A DNA stretch of 64,000 bases from Rhizobium sophorae (GTDB taxonomy: Bacteria > Pseudomonadota > Alphaproteobacteria > Rhizobiales > Rhizobiaceae). A program made the translations under genes and the position numbers. The stretch lies in assembly GCF_013087515.1 (NCBI RefSeq), contig NZ_JABFCN010000014.1, forward strand, positions 1 through 64,000, given 5' to 3'. The notes under the pieces were generated by a model. The model was not told the DNA's origin and searched no databases. It saw nothing but the letters and a program-made list of their open reading frames with translations. Shown piece after piece: positions 33,945 to 42,569 of this stretch (position 1 is its first letter; each line of letters opens with the position of its first letter).

Positions 33945-34382
33945 ATGACCGCTTTTGCCCAAACCAATCCGATTACCGACATTTGCTTCTTGGTCGAGGA
34001 TATCGACAAAGCATCGGCCTTCTATGTCGAGCGACTTGGCTTCAAACCTCGCCGCCGTGCTCCCGGCTTTGCCGATTTCAAAGGGGCGGGCGTGACGCTG
34101 GCGCTGTGGGAGATCGAGCATATCGCCGAAAATACCGGTGTCTCAAACCGCCGTGCGCCTCCAGGTGCGCACAAGGCCTGCGCCGCCATCGAGCTCGCCT
34201 CGCCAGAGCAGGTCGATGCTGCCTATGCGGAGCTGAAAGCTGCGGGCGTGCTCTTCCACGCGCCGCCGCAGGACTATGTTTGGAACGCGCGATGCGTCTA
34301 TTTCGCCGATCCTGACGACAATCTCTGGGAAATCTATGCGTGGTCCGCCGGCGGCCCGATCGGTGACATCGACCCGCAATAG
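33945..34382 (+). CDS. VOC-family protein
   Basis: A 145-residue glyoxalase-fold protein: ITDICFLVEDIDKASAFYVE, then RLGFKPRRRAPGFADFKGAG in the first repeat; AAIELASPEQVDAAYAELKA in the second; and the C-terminal FADPDDNLWEIYAW with its glutamate metal-ligand position. It lies 107 bases after the araC-type gene and 52 bases before a three-gene importer in the same orientation, so it may be cotranscribed with it. AGGAGGCCCGT precedes the ATG. The substrate is unknown. Confidence 0.85.
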   Translation: MTAFAQTNPITDICFLVEDIDKASAFYVERLGFKPRRRAPGFADFKGAGVTLALWEIEHIAENTGVSNRRAPPGAHKACAAIELASPEQVDAAYAELKAAGVLFHAPPQDYVWNARCVYFADPDDNLWEIYAWSAGGPIGDIDPQ

Positions 34383-34434
34383 CGAGCGCAATCGGCCGGT
34401 CGTCCAATAATCCAACAAGGGGAAAGGCAAGCAA

Positions 34435-35477
34435 ATGAACAGGGATGACAAGCAAATCGTGGTCGGCAGGCGTACCGTCCTGAAGGGCGGAGCCTTTGCC
34501 CTTGCTGCAGCGACGGCAGGGATCAGCGTGTTCGTACCGCGTCACTCGAATGCCGCCGCATCCAAGGTCGTTATCAAATACGACTGGTTGATGAGCAACG
34601 GACAGATCGGCGATATCGTCGCAGTCAAGCAAGGCCTGTTCGAGGCCGAGGGTCTCGACGTCGAGTTTTCACCTGGCGGTCCCAACTCAGCAACGGTGCC
34701 GCCCGTGATCACGGGTGATGCGCAGCTCGGCCAATTCTCGGATTCGGCCCAGCTTCTTCTTGCCAGGTCATCCGGCGTGCCGATCAAGATCTTCGCCTGC
34801 GGTTTCCGCATGGCGCCTTTCGCCTTCTATTCGCTGCCCAAGGCGCCGATCCGCACTGTCAAGGATATGGTCGGCAAGCGTATCGGCATCCAGCCGACGG
34901 CCCGTTATGTGCTCGATGCCATTCTGTTGAAGAACGATATCGATCCATCGAGCCTGACCATCACCAATATCGGCTTCGACATGACGCCGCTGACGACCGG
35001 CCAGGTCGATGCCGTGACCGGATGGATCACCAACACGCAGGCCCTTTCCATCATTGGTCCCGACCGCATCGATCTGATGATGAAGGACACGGGCCTGCCG
35101 TCTTACGCCAATGTCTATTTCGCCACCGACGATGCCGTGAGCGGCCATTCCGAGACACTGGCAAAGGTGCTGCGTGCGGTCGCCAAGGGCTGGGCCTGGA
35201 CGCATGAACACCCTGAAGAGGCAGTCAAATTGACGGTGGAGGCCTATCCGCAGCTCGATCTTGCCGTGGAATTGACGACGGTGCCGCGCATATTGTCACT
35301 GAGCTTCGATGCGACAACAGGCAAGGATGGCTGGGGCAGCTTCGATCCGGCCGCTCTTGCCGAGCAGATTTCCGTCTACGACAAAATCGGCCAGTTCAAG
35401 AGCGGCGCGCCGAAGCTGGAGGACTGCTATACGACTGAGATACTCGACATGACGGCGGACGTCCGCCCGAAGATTGC

Positions 35478-35481
<4 letters not shown>
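34435..35481 (+). CDS. ABC transporter substrate-binding protein (NMT1/SsuA-like) with Tat signal
   Basis: The 348-residue periplasmic protein has a twin-arginine signal, VVGRRTVLKGGAFALAAATA. The mature domain matches the NMT1/THI5-like family: YDWLMSNGQIGDIVAVKQGL, then FEAEGLDVEFSPGGPNSATV, and VDAVTGWITNTQALSIIGPD. Such proteins bind sulfonates, nitrate, taurine, pyrimidine precursors or aromatic acids. GGGGAAAGGCAAGCAA precedes the start. The ATPase gene overlaps its stop by four bases (GTGA), so it is the first gene of an importer operon. Confidence 0.88.
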
Positions 35482-36274
<793 letters not shown>

Positions 36275-36278
<4 letters not shown>

Positions 36279-37045
36279 CGCATCGTCCGTTGTCACTCTC
36301 CGAGGCAATCGGCCTTCCTGTCATCGGCGCCCTTTCGCTGCTTCTCGCCTGGCAATGGCTGGTGCCGGCTCTTGGTATTCCGGCCTATATCGTTCCAACG
36401 CCGCTGGCGATCCTACGCACGCTTGGCATCGAATGGCGCTTCCTTTTGTCGAATGCGATCCCGACATGGGGTGAGGCGGGCCTCGGCTTCCTTTTGGGCA
36501 ATAGTCTCGCTGTGATCCTGGCGGTTGCCTTTGTCTATAATCCGCGGTTCCAGGCCGCCTATTTTCCCGTTGTTCTGCTCTTCAACACCATCCCGGTGCT
36601 GGCGCTTGCGCCGATCATCATCCTCATCTTCGGCCTCGGCATGCTGCCAAAGGTCATCATCGCTGCTCTCATCTGCTTCTTCCCAACCCTGGTGAATACC
36701 GCTCGGGGCCTCAACCTGGCGACTGCGAGCGAGCTTGACCTGATGCATGTGCTTTCGGCGAGCGGGTGGGAGACCTTCTGGCGCCTGCGCGCCCCACGGT
36801 CTGCCCCCTTGGTCTTTGCGTCGCTGCGTATTTCGGCAACCACCTGTGTGATTGGCGCGATTGTCGGGGAGTGGATCGGCTCGAACCAGGGCCTGGGCGC
36901 TGTCATCATCCAGTCGACATTCAATTATCAGGCGGAAAGGCTCTTTGCCGCCGTCGTGCTCGCCTCCTTCTCCGGCATCGTCTTTTTTGCCGCCGTTGCC
37001 CAGATCGAGCGGATTTTCCGTCGGCTGCAGCCGGGGCAGAGCTGA
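36275..37045 (+). CDS. ABC transporter permease (SsuC/TauC-like)
   Basis: The 256-residue inner-membrane protein has six membrane segments; the N-terminus is GLPVIGALSLLLAWQWLVPA, followed by IPAYIVPTPLAILRTLG. The EAA-type loop, about residues 165-195, is HVLSASGWETFWRLRAPRSA, followed by SLRISATTCVIGAIVGEWIG. This arrangement is the BPD_transp_1 pattern of nitrate/sulfonate permeases. ATG 36275 overlaps the ATPase stop. It ends 50 bases before a hairpin and the convergent AlaRS-like gene. Confidence 0.92.
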
Positions 37046-37093
37046 AAGCGTTCAATGCGGGCGCTGCAACGCTGACACTTTCCCAGGATATGA

Positions 37094-37127
37094 CAAGGCC
37101 CCCCGATGTTATCTGCGGGAGGCCTTG
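37094..37127. terminator. Hairpin between convergent importer and AlaRS-like genes
   Basis: CAAGGCC (37094-37100) pairs with GGCCTTG (37121-37127), and the inner CCCCG/GCGGG partly continues the stem. It lies between converging stop codons, consistent with a bidirectional terminator, though T-runs are lacking. Confidence 0.5.
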
Positions 37128-37134
37128 CCCGTTG

Positions 37135-38055
37135 CTACTCCTCCATGCTCTCACGGATGTCGAACAGATCGATGCCATGGGTGTCGAACCACCAGTCGGG
37201 ACTCATCTCGGAATGGCGATCACGCAGGCGCAGATATTTGGCGCGCAGTCGCTTCTGGCGTTCGACCTCTTCCGCGAAGAAGGGGTGATCGAGCGTGCCG
37301 CCCATCTTATGGGTGCGACGGAGCAATTTTCGCAAGACGTATCCTTGCTCCTTGTTGCCCGGCCGGTAACCGCTTTCCACGATGGTCATGACTGTCTCGC
37401 ACAGTGTCCCAAGCGCATCGTCCTGCGGCGTGCCGTTGACGATCATGTCGAGACGCTCGAGACCAAAGCCGACGTCGATGCAGGTTCCGAGCGGATTGAC
37501 GATGTTTCCGATCTCGACGCCATCCTTGTAGAACTCCGTGCAGTATCCGCTGATGCTGCCATCGCTCCACATGCATTCCGGATCCGGCACGATGGGCACG
37601 CGCCCGCGATAGAGCGGCGTCCATTCCACCAGACGGTCCGGATGGATCGTCACATGATCCGGCACGAGCCCCAGCGTTTCCAGAAACTCGAGCCAGAAAT
37701 CGATGGCGTTGCCGACGGTCATTTTCCTGAAGGAGAAAAGGCCGAGCATGGTGAAATGGAGAAGATGAGTTCCGTCGCCGATCTCGTCGAGGTCGCCCAT
37801 GCGCAGGCAGGCCTGGCTGTTTGCGACGGTTCCGCGATGGGAGGGATCGGAGAAGAGGGGCTTGTACTGCTGCATTCCAGCGCTGCAGAAGAGCGTGGTA
37901 TCGTCATGCGGCCGTACGGATTCGATGCGTATGAAATCAATGCCCTTAGAAAGGCAGAAGTCTTGATATTGCTGGATCAGGCGTCCCGCGGTGACATAGG
38001 CAACCTCCTTCTTGTTCGTGTGCCTTCGGAAGAGATAGCGGTCTCCGGCGCGCAC
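37135..38055 (-). CDS. Stand-alone alanyl-tRNA synthetase-like catalytic domain protein
   Basis: The 306-residue protein covers only the class II catalytic core of AlaRS. Matches in order: DDTTLFCSAGMQQYKPLF (motif 1 side; AlaRS has TLLFTNAGMNQFK), SQACLRMGDLDEIGDGTHLL with motif-2 Arg85, HFTMLGLFSF (AlaRS HTFFEMLGNFSFG), GYCTEFYKDGVEIGNIVN, motif 3 DVGFGLERLD (196-201), and GYVLRKLLRRTHKMG (AlaRS GYVLRRIIRRAVRHG). The tRNA-recognition, editing and C-Ala domains are absent; full AlaRS is about 880 residues. It may activate alanine or another small amino acid for a non-ribosomal use. The only in-frame start upstream is GTG 38055; a better AAGGAGGT-ATG at 37997 is out of frame. It is divergent from a RES/Xre pair. 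Confidence 0.75.
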   Translation of the reverse strand: MRAGDRYLFRRHTNKKEVAYVTAGRLIQQYQDFCLSKGIDFIRIESVRPHDDTTLFCSAGMQQYKPLFSDPSHRGTVANSQACLRMGDLDEIGDGTHLLHFTMLGLFSFRKMTVGNAIDFWLEFLETLGLVPDHVTIHPDRLVEWTPLYRGRVPIVPDPECMWSDGSISGYCTEFYKDGVEIGNIVNPLGTCIDVGFGLERLDMIVNGTPQDDALGTLCETVMTIVESGYRPGNKEQGYVLRKLLRRTHKMGGTLDHPFFAEEVERQKRLRAKYLRLRDRHSEMSPDWWFDTHGIDLFDIRESMEE

Positions 38056-38106
38056 GGCAACCTGCCGCTATCGAAGATAAGCCAAATGGCACTCTTGAAG
38101 ATTGTC

Positions 38107-38136
38107 TCACTTGAGGCTAAATATAACCTCAAGTGA
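38107..38136. promoter_or_regulatory. Perfect dyad operator of the Xre/RES toxin-antitoxin unit
   Basis: TCACTTGAGG (38107-38116) and CCTCAAGTGA (38127-38136) are exact reverse complements around the AT-rich centre CTAAATATAA, which itself looks like a -10 region. The dyad ends 14 bases before the antitoxin start and lies between it and the divergent AlaRS-like gene, so it could control both. Autorepression by the Xre-type antitoxin is expected. Confidence 0.7.
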
Positions 38137-38150
38137 AAAGGAGCTTTGCC

Positions 38151-38582
38151 ATGATGGGATTTGCAGCCATCGCCGACGTTCTCGGACTGCCCGCCAGGGA
38201 ACCGGCATCGCGCTCAGCCTTTGGCCTGCTCTCCAGCATCGAGGAAGGCTTGCCGGTCAAGGCGCTTGATCGCATGGCGCTGCTTCTGGCACCTGATGAT
38301 ACCCAGTTCAAGTATAGGCTCGTTCCGAAGGCCACCTATGAGCGGCGCAAATCCAAGCATCGGCTCTCTTCCGACGAGGGCATAAAACTCGCCCGCCTCG
38401 CGCGTGTCTGGGGATCGGCGCTTGATGTCTGGCAGACCGAGACCGAGGCGCGAGATTTCCTGTTTCGTCCGCATGCAATGCTGGAGGACAGGCGGCCGAT
38501 CGACGTGGTCATCCAGAGCGAGATCGGCGGCGAACTCGTGCTCGATATCCTCGGAAGCTTGAAATACGGCAGCGCTGCGTGA
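38151..38582 (+). CDS. Type II antitoxin, Xre/MbcA/ParS family (DUF2384)
   Basis: The 143-residue protein has an N-terminal part (residues 1-55) predicted to bind DNA with helix-turn-helix-like GLPVKALDRMALLLAPDD. The C-terminal domain is DUF2384/MbcA type: LVPKATYERRKSKHRLSSDE, then GIKLARLARVWGSALDVWQT and ARDFLFRPHAMLEDRRPIDV, the segment that binds the toxin. ATG 38151 has AAAAGGAG seven bases upstream. The GTG of the RES toxin overlaps its stop by four bases. The dyad at 38107-38136 is the likely target. Confidence 0.9.
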   Translation: MMGFAAIADVLGLPAREPASRSAFGLLSSIEEGLPVKALDRMALLLAPDDTQFKYRLVPKATYERRKSKHRLSSDEGIKLARLARVWGSALDVWQTETEARDFLFRPHAMLEDRRPIDVVIQSEIGGELVLDILGSLKYGSAA

Positions 38583-39061
38583 GCACACAGCATCTCGACC
38601 GTACGCTGACATCCATCCGCATCGGAGATCCCAACGGAACCTATCCAATCTTCGACGCCACCGGCTCGACCATCGCGCCGGGGCGGTGGAACACATCGGG
38701 CAGCCCGATCATCTATACGAGCGAGCACTATTCGACGGCGCTGCTCGAAAAGCTCGTCCATGGCAGCGGAAGGCTGCCGCCCAATCAGCACTATATCACG
38801 ATCACCCTACCGAGGGGGCTAAGCTACGAGGTCTTCTCTCAGCCCGCGCTGCCCGGCTGGGACAGCATGCCGGCAAACGTCAGCAAGGCTTTCGGCGAAC
38901 GCTGGTGCCAGGAAAAGCGCAGCGCCATCCTGCTGGTCCCAAGCGTCGTCGCCCGCGTCGACAACAACATATTGATCAACCCGGCCCACCCAGAATTCGC
39001 GTCGATCTCAGTAAGCCTCCACCAACCGGTCTTCTGGGATCGTCGCTTGTTTGGCATGTGA
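38579..39061 (+). CDS. RES-domain toxin (NAD-degrading type)
   Basis: The 160-residue protein has a RES fold with the conserved residues: Arg36 in GRWNTSGSPIIYTS, Glu57 in STALLEKLVH, and Ser in the KRSAILLVPS strand (about residues 113-121). Experimentally studied RES toxins, such as those of the Xre-RES class, consume NAD+ and arrest growth, resembling ADP-ribosyltransferases. The GTG start overlaps the antitoxin stop (GCGTGAGC). The gene order antitoxin-toxin is standard. Confidence 0.9.
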   Translation: MSTQHLDRTLTSIRIGDPNGTYPIFDATGSTIAPGRWNTSGSPIIYTSEHYSTALLEKLVHGSGRLPPNQHYITITLPRGLSYEVFSQPALPGWDSMPANVSKAFGERWCQEKRSAILLVPSVVARVDNNILINPAHPEFASISVSLHQPVFWDRRLFGM

Positions 39062-39246
39062 TGGGCCGGACGATGCAATCAGCGTTTCCGCAGAGCAGAC
39101 CAAAACGCCGGGCAGACGAGACTTGGTCAGCAGATCACGATGCTGCCATCAACGCACCGACAATCGTTCTCGGCCCGACGTAGCCAGATCCTTTATCCAA
39201 AGGCACAGAAGGCCATTTTCAACAAGGAGGTGGCTGCCTCGACTGC

Positions 39247-39654
39247 TCAAGCGTCCGTCTCCCACGGATTTATCACCGCTGCGCCGGTGTCGTCGAAATC
39301 GCCGACATTGCGAGTGACGACAATCAGATCATAAACGATCGCGGTTGCGGCGATCAGCCCGTCGATATCGCCACGCGGCCGGATGGCGGCGATACGGCCC
39401 CATTCGACGGCGATCTCGTCTGTCACCGGCAGGATCCGGTCGCCATGATCATAACGCAGCTTGCGCAGCCATTCGGTAAGATGGGCCGCGGTCTTCGGAT
39501 CCGACTTCTGTTTAAGGGCAATGCCGCGCATGATCTCGCCAAGCGTCAGCGCGCTCAGGTGGATGGTGAGCGGATCGACGGAGCGCAGCCAGGAGACCGC
39601 CTGCGGCGTGCCGCGTCGCGCCTCCGAGACGATGTTGGTATCGACCAGGTACAT
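39247..39654 (-). CDS. PIN-domain toxin, VapC family
   Basis: The 135-residue ribonuclease-type toxin has the four conserved acids of PIN domains: Asp5 in MYLVDTNIVSE, Glu40 in LTLGEIMRG, Asp98 in RGDIDGLIAATA, and Asp119 in TRNVGDFDDTG. By family it is a Mg-dependent endonuclease acting on tRNA or rRNA when free of its partner. Its ATG shares one base with the antitoxin stop (TGATG), so the pair is translationally coupled. It is tightly linked to a RES/Xre pair on the other strand. Confidence 0.92.
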   Translation of the reverse strand: MYLVDTNIVSEARRGTPQAVSWLRSVDPLTIHLSALTLGEIMRGIALKQKSDPKTAAHLTEWLRKLRYDHGDRILPVTDEIAVEWGRIAAIRPRGDIDGLIAATAIVYDLIVVTRNVGDFDDTGAAVINPWETDA

Positions 39655-39908
39655 CAGAAGGCAACGTCGCGGCTGGGAGTCTTGTTGCGTGCTTCGACTG
39701 CATCGGCGAACTCATCATCCCAGGCGGGGCCACCGAGCAAGTCGTCGACTAGCGTCGGCCTGCCGGCGCGCAGGGCGTCGTAGTCGCGGGCGGACAGAAC
39801 GACGGCCGTGCGTTCGCCCCGCACGGTAACCACCTGCGGCCCTTCTTGTCGGGCCTTCTGCACGACCTTCGAAAATTGGTTCTTGGCGTCCTGTAGTTGC
39901 CATTCCAT
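39654..39908 (-). CDS. Antitoxin, Phd/YefM family
   Basis: The 84-residue protein has the N-terminal Phd/YefM DNA-binding fold: MEWQLQDAKNQFSKVVQKAR, EGPQVVTVRGERTAVVLSAR, DYDALRAGRPTLVDDLLGG. The C-terminal tail, with WDDEFADAVEARNKTPSRDV, is the disordered toxin-binding part. It precedes the VapC-type toxin with a one-base overlap. A perfect palindrome just upstream (39923-39937) is the expected operator for autorepression. The pairing of Phd-type antitoxin with PIN toxin is common in rhizobia. Confidence 0.9.
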   Translation of the reverse strand: MEWQLQDAKNQFSKVVQKARQEGPQVVTVRGERTAVVLSARDYDALRAGRPTLVDDLLGGPAWDDEFADAVEARNKTPSRDVAF

Positions 39909-39922
39909 CGATTCTGTTCCTG

Positions 39923-39937
39923 GCTAGACTGTCTAGC
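39923..39937. promoter_or_regulatory. Palindromic operator of the Phd/VapC-type unit
   Basis: GCTAGAC-T-GTCTAGC is a perfect 7-bp dyad about one central base, 15 bases upstream of the antitoxin start. It is the right place and symmetry for Phd/YefM autorepression. Confidence 0.7.
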
Positions 39938-40074
39938 TATACGCGCGAAATGCTGGTGCGTCAACGACGGGACGGTCCTGAACGACGAGTCCGGTTCTGC
40001 TATGAGGTGTCATAACGAAGTTCGAAATCGTTGTGTCGGCGATCGGCGCCGGTCGGTCCTTCTGGAAGCCGCGA

Positions 40075-41061
40075 TCACGTTCTCTGCCGCGGCGAGCGAG
40101 CCATCAGCCTGGCATAGGCGATGGCCGAGAGCATGTTGACGTGGTTGGCCTTGCCGGTGCCGGCAATGTCGAAGGCGGTGCCGTGGTCGACCGAGACGCG
40201 GTCGATCGGCAGGCCGAGCGAGACGTTGACCGCCGTGTCGAAGGCGACGAGCTTGATCGGGATATGGCCCTGGTCGTGATACTGGGCGATGACCAGATCG
40301 AAGGCGCCGTTATAGGCGCGGGCGAACACCGTGTCGGCCGAGATCGGGCCGACGACGTCGATCCCCTTTGCCTGCGCCTGCTCGACGGCGGGCGCCAGGA
40401 ATTCCGTGTCCTCGGTGCCGAACAGGCCGTTTTCGCCGCAATGGGGATTGAGGCCGGCCACGGCGATGCGTGCTGTCTTGCCGAGCCGCAGGAAGTGGCG
40501 ATGGCCAGCTTCGATGGTGGCCAGCACCCGCTCGGTCTTGGCGCGCTCGATCGCACCCTTCAGCGAGATATGGGTCGAGACGTGGATGGTGTTCAGCCGC
40601 TCGGAGGCAAGCAGCATGAAGGAACTCTTCGAGCCGGTGAGATGCGCGAGCAGCCCGGTATGGCCGTCATGGTGATGGCCGGCGAGGTTCATCGCTTCCT
40701 TGTTGATCGGCGCGGTGACGATGACGTCGGCTTGTCCCGACATGGCGAGATCGACGGCGCGGGTGATGTAGCGCACCGAGGCATCGCCGGCGACGGGGCT
40801 GACCTTGCCGATTTCGGGTAGAGCCGCGCCGAGCGCGACTTCGTCGACGGCGATCCTGTCGTCACCGGGGGCATCGGCAGGCCCGAACCGCAGTCCGGTG
40901 CCGGTGACGCGGTCGGCGCGCTCCAGCGCTTCGACATTGCCGACAATGACGAAATCGCGGCGCTCTTCCCTGGGCAGAGCTGCCAAGGCCTTGACGATTA
41001 CCTCGGGGCCGACGCCGGCCGGATCGCCGAGCGTCACCGCGACTTTCGCATTCCTGTCCAT
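40075..41061 (-). CDS. pdxA2: 4-hydroxythreonine-4-phosphate dehydrogenase family protein (PdxA2-like)
   Basis: The 328-residue metal- and NAD-dependent dehydrogenase/decarboxylase. Seen: [20 protein letters not shown] at the N-terminus, [18 protein letters not shown] [20 protein letters not shown] with the metal-binding His, [33 protein letters not shown] with two His ligands, [20 protein letters not shown]. PdxA proper acts in vitamin B6 synthesis. The PdxA2 branch oxidises 4-phospho-D-threonate to dihydroxyacetone phosphate and CO2 after a DUF1537 kinase. The setting here, beside an alcohol dehydrogenase and with a DUF1537 kinase at 50668-51732, favours PdxA2. It follows the alcohol dehydrogenase gene by 16 bases. 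Confidence 0.85.
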   Translation of the reverse strand: MDRNAKVAVTLGDPAGVGPEVIVKALAALPREERRDFVIVGNVEALERADRVTGTGLRFGPADAPGDDRIAVDEVALGAALPEIGKVSPVAGDASVRYITRAVDLAMSGQADVIVTAPINKEAMNLAGHHHDGHTGLLAHLTGSKSSFMLLASERLNTIHVSTHISLKGAIERAKTERVLATIEAGHRHFLRLGKTARIAVAGLNPHCGENGLFGTEDTEFLAPAVEQAQAKGIDVVGPISADTVFARAYNGAFDLVIAQYHDQGHIPIKLVAFDTAVNVSLGLPIDRVSVDHGTAFDIAGTGKANHVNMLSAIAYARLMARSPRQRT

Positions 41062-41077
41062 CGATCGAATTCCTTAT

Positions 41078-42211
41078 TTAGAAAGCGGCTGCGTAGATTG
41101 CGCGGATATCGGCGCGCGAGAGATCGCGCGGATTGTTATCGAGCAGACGGCGAATAGCAAAGGCGTCGTCGGCCATGGCGTCGAGATCGCTTTCCGGCAC
41201 GCCGAGACTGGAAAGTTTCATCTCGATACCAAGTTCGGCGCAGAAAGCGTAAGCCGCATCGAAGACGGAGGTGACGTTCCCGGAGGTTTCACGCCCAAGC
41301 GCTTCCATCACCGCCTTGGTTTTCTCAGGCGCGGACGGTGTATTGAAGGCGAGAACATGCGGAAAAATCAACGCATTTGCCGCGCCATGGGCCACATGCC
41401 AGCGCGTGCCGAGGGGATAGGCAAGCGCGTGGCCGCCGGCGGTGTTGACCGGGCCGAGGCAAAAGCCGCCGTAAAGCGAGGCGAGCGAGAGGCCGGCGCG
41501 CGCCTCGGCGTCATTACCGTTCTTGACGGCGCGGGCGAGATATTTGCCGACGAGGCGCGTTCCCTCGATCGCATAGATGTCGACCATCGGATGGGCCTTG
41601 CGGTTGGTGAAGGCCTCGACGCAATGGGCCATCGCATCGACGCCGGTGGCCGCCGTGGTGCGGGCAGGAACGCTGAAGGTCAAAGCAGGATCGATGACGG
41701 CAATGTCGGCCAGCATATGCAGGCTTTCTACCGCAAGCTTGGCCATAGTGGCGGGATCGGTGACGAGCGCGCGGATGCCGGCCTCGCTGCCGGTGCCCGA
41801 TGTCGTCGGCACCTGGGCGAGCGCCACCTTGCGCGGCCCATGCACCTTGTTCGGGCCCACAACCTCGTGCAGCGTCTGGGCGGAGCCGGCAAGCACGGCG
41901 GCAAGTTTTGCCAGGTCCATGGCGCTGCCGCCGCCGAAGCCGACAATTAGCTCGGCATCGGCGCGATTTGCCGCCGCTAGGACCTTTTCGAGATTGGCCG
42001 TATCCGGCTCGGGCATCACGTCGGAGAAGACGGTTACCTCACCCATCAGCTCCAGCACGTCGATGCGCGAGGCGTTGAAGGCATCGGAGATGACAAGTGC
42101 GCGCCGATAGCCCTTTTCGGCGGCCCATCTGCCGAGCTTTCCCGCCGTGCCGACGCCGAATTCGATCAGATGCGGCCGAACTATCGTGATCGGCGAATCC
42201 AAGCTGGCCAT
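41078..42211 (-). CDS. Iron-containing alcohol dehydrogenase family protein
   Basis: The 377-residue group III alcohol dehydrogenase. NAD-binding motif: IVGFGGGSAMDLAKLAAVLA near residue 90. VPTTSGTGSEAGIRALVTDP follows, then the metal site: DAMAHCVEAFTN and HALAYPLGTRWHVAHGAANA with the second pair of histidines. Homologues include lactaldehyde, 4-hydroxybutyrate and phosphonoacetaldehyde or maleylacetate reductases. ATG 42211 is preceded by GGGAGGACTGGTTC; the longer frame to 42286 runs through a promoter. It is first in an operon with pdxA2 (16-base gap). It may oxidise or reduce a C4 sugar-acid intermediate. Confidence 0.88.
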   Translation of the reverse strand: MASLDSPITIVRPHLIEFGVGTAGKLGRWAAEKGYRRALVISDAFNASRIDVLELMGEVTVFSDVMPEPDTANLEKVLAAANRADAELIVGFGGGSAMDLAKLAAVLAGSAQTLHEVVGPNKVHGPRKVALAQVPTTSGTGSEAGIRALVTDPATMAKLAVESLHMLADIAVIDPALTFSVPARTTAATGVDAMAHCVEAFTNRKAHPMVDIYAIEGTRLVGKYLARAVKNGNDAEARAGLSLASLYGGFCLGPVNTAGGHALAYPLGTRWHVAHGAANALIFPHVLAFNTPSAPEKTKAVMEALGRETSGNVTSVFDAAYAFCAELGIEMKLSSLGVPESDLDAMADDAFAIRRLLDNNPRDLSRADIRAIYAAAF

Positions 42212-42255
42212 GAACCAGTCCTCCCTGCAAGATCTTGCGGCACTATCGTCGCCCT

Positions 42256-42286
42256 CTTTAATGTAAAGTTGTAAGGTCAATGTCAA
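42256..42286 (-). promoter_or_regulatory. Promoter of the alcohol dehydrogenase/pdxA2 operon with overlapping palindrome
   Basis: On the minus strand TTGACA (42286-42281) and CATTAA (42263-42258) are 17 bases apart. The palindrome CTTTA-ATG-TAAAG (42256-42268) covers the -10 box and may be an operator. The start codon is 45 bases downstream. Confidence 0.55.
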
Positions 42287-42569
42287 GCCGACATTCCTGC
42301 GAGCCGAATTTTTTATGGTCTGATGTGCGCTTTGATGTGCGCTTAGCGGCGCCTTAGCGTGCTCATATCAATAGAGATTTCAGTGTGTTATGATATATTT
42401 CATGATGAACACGACATGTCAGACACCAGCTCGCCATCTCTTCGCGGCGGCGGTGAATTATCCGACCTGTTGTCAAATTTTTCGTCAGGCAACCCAACAC
42501 GTGCTGTCATCCCGCACCTTTCCCATGCGAGCGGATGCAGGATGAACAATTTTCATAACGCCGCTTTGT
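42287..42569. other. Intergenic stretch between the sialidase-like and dehydrogenase genes
   Basis: No supported gene. An 82-codon plus-strand frame (42359-42607) overlaps the end of the sialidase-like gene, has no ribosome site and looks accidental. The region 42356-42420 is AT-rich (with TTATGATATATTTCATGATG) and may hold further regulatory sites. Confidence 0.5.

Noticed and set aside
33838..34434. Possible thiamine riboswitch ahead of the NMT1/THI5-like importer
   Set aside because: No THI-box conserved segments were found; the binding-protein family name alone is not evidence for thiamine control.
37139..38136. Long plus-strand frame covering the AlaRS-like region, continuous with the permease frame upstream
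   Set aside because: It is antisense to clear class II synthetase motifs and has a charged, low-complexity shadow composition.
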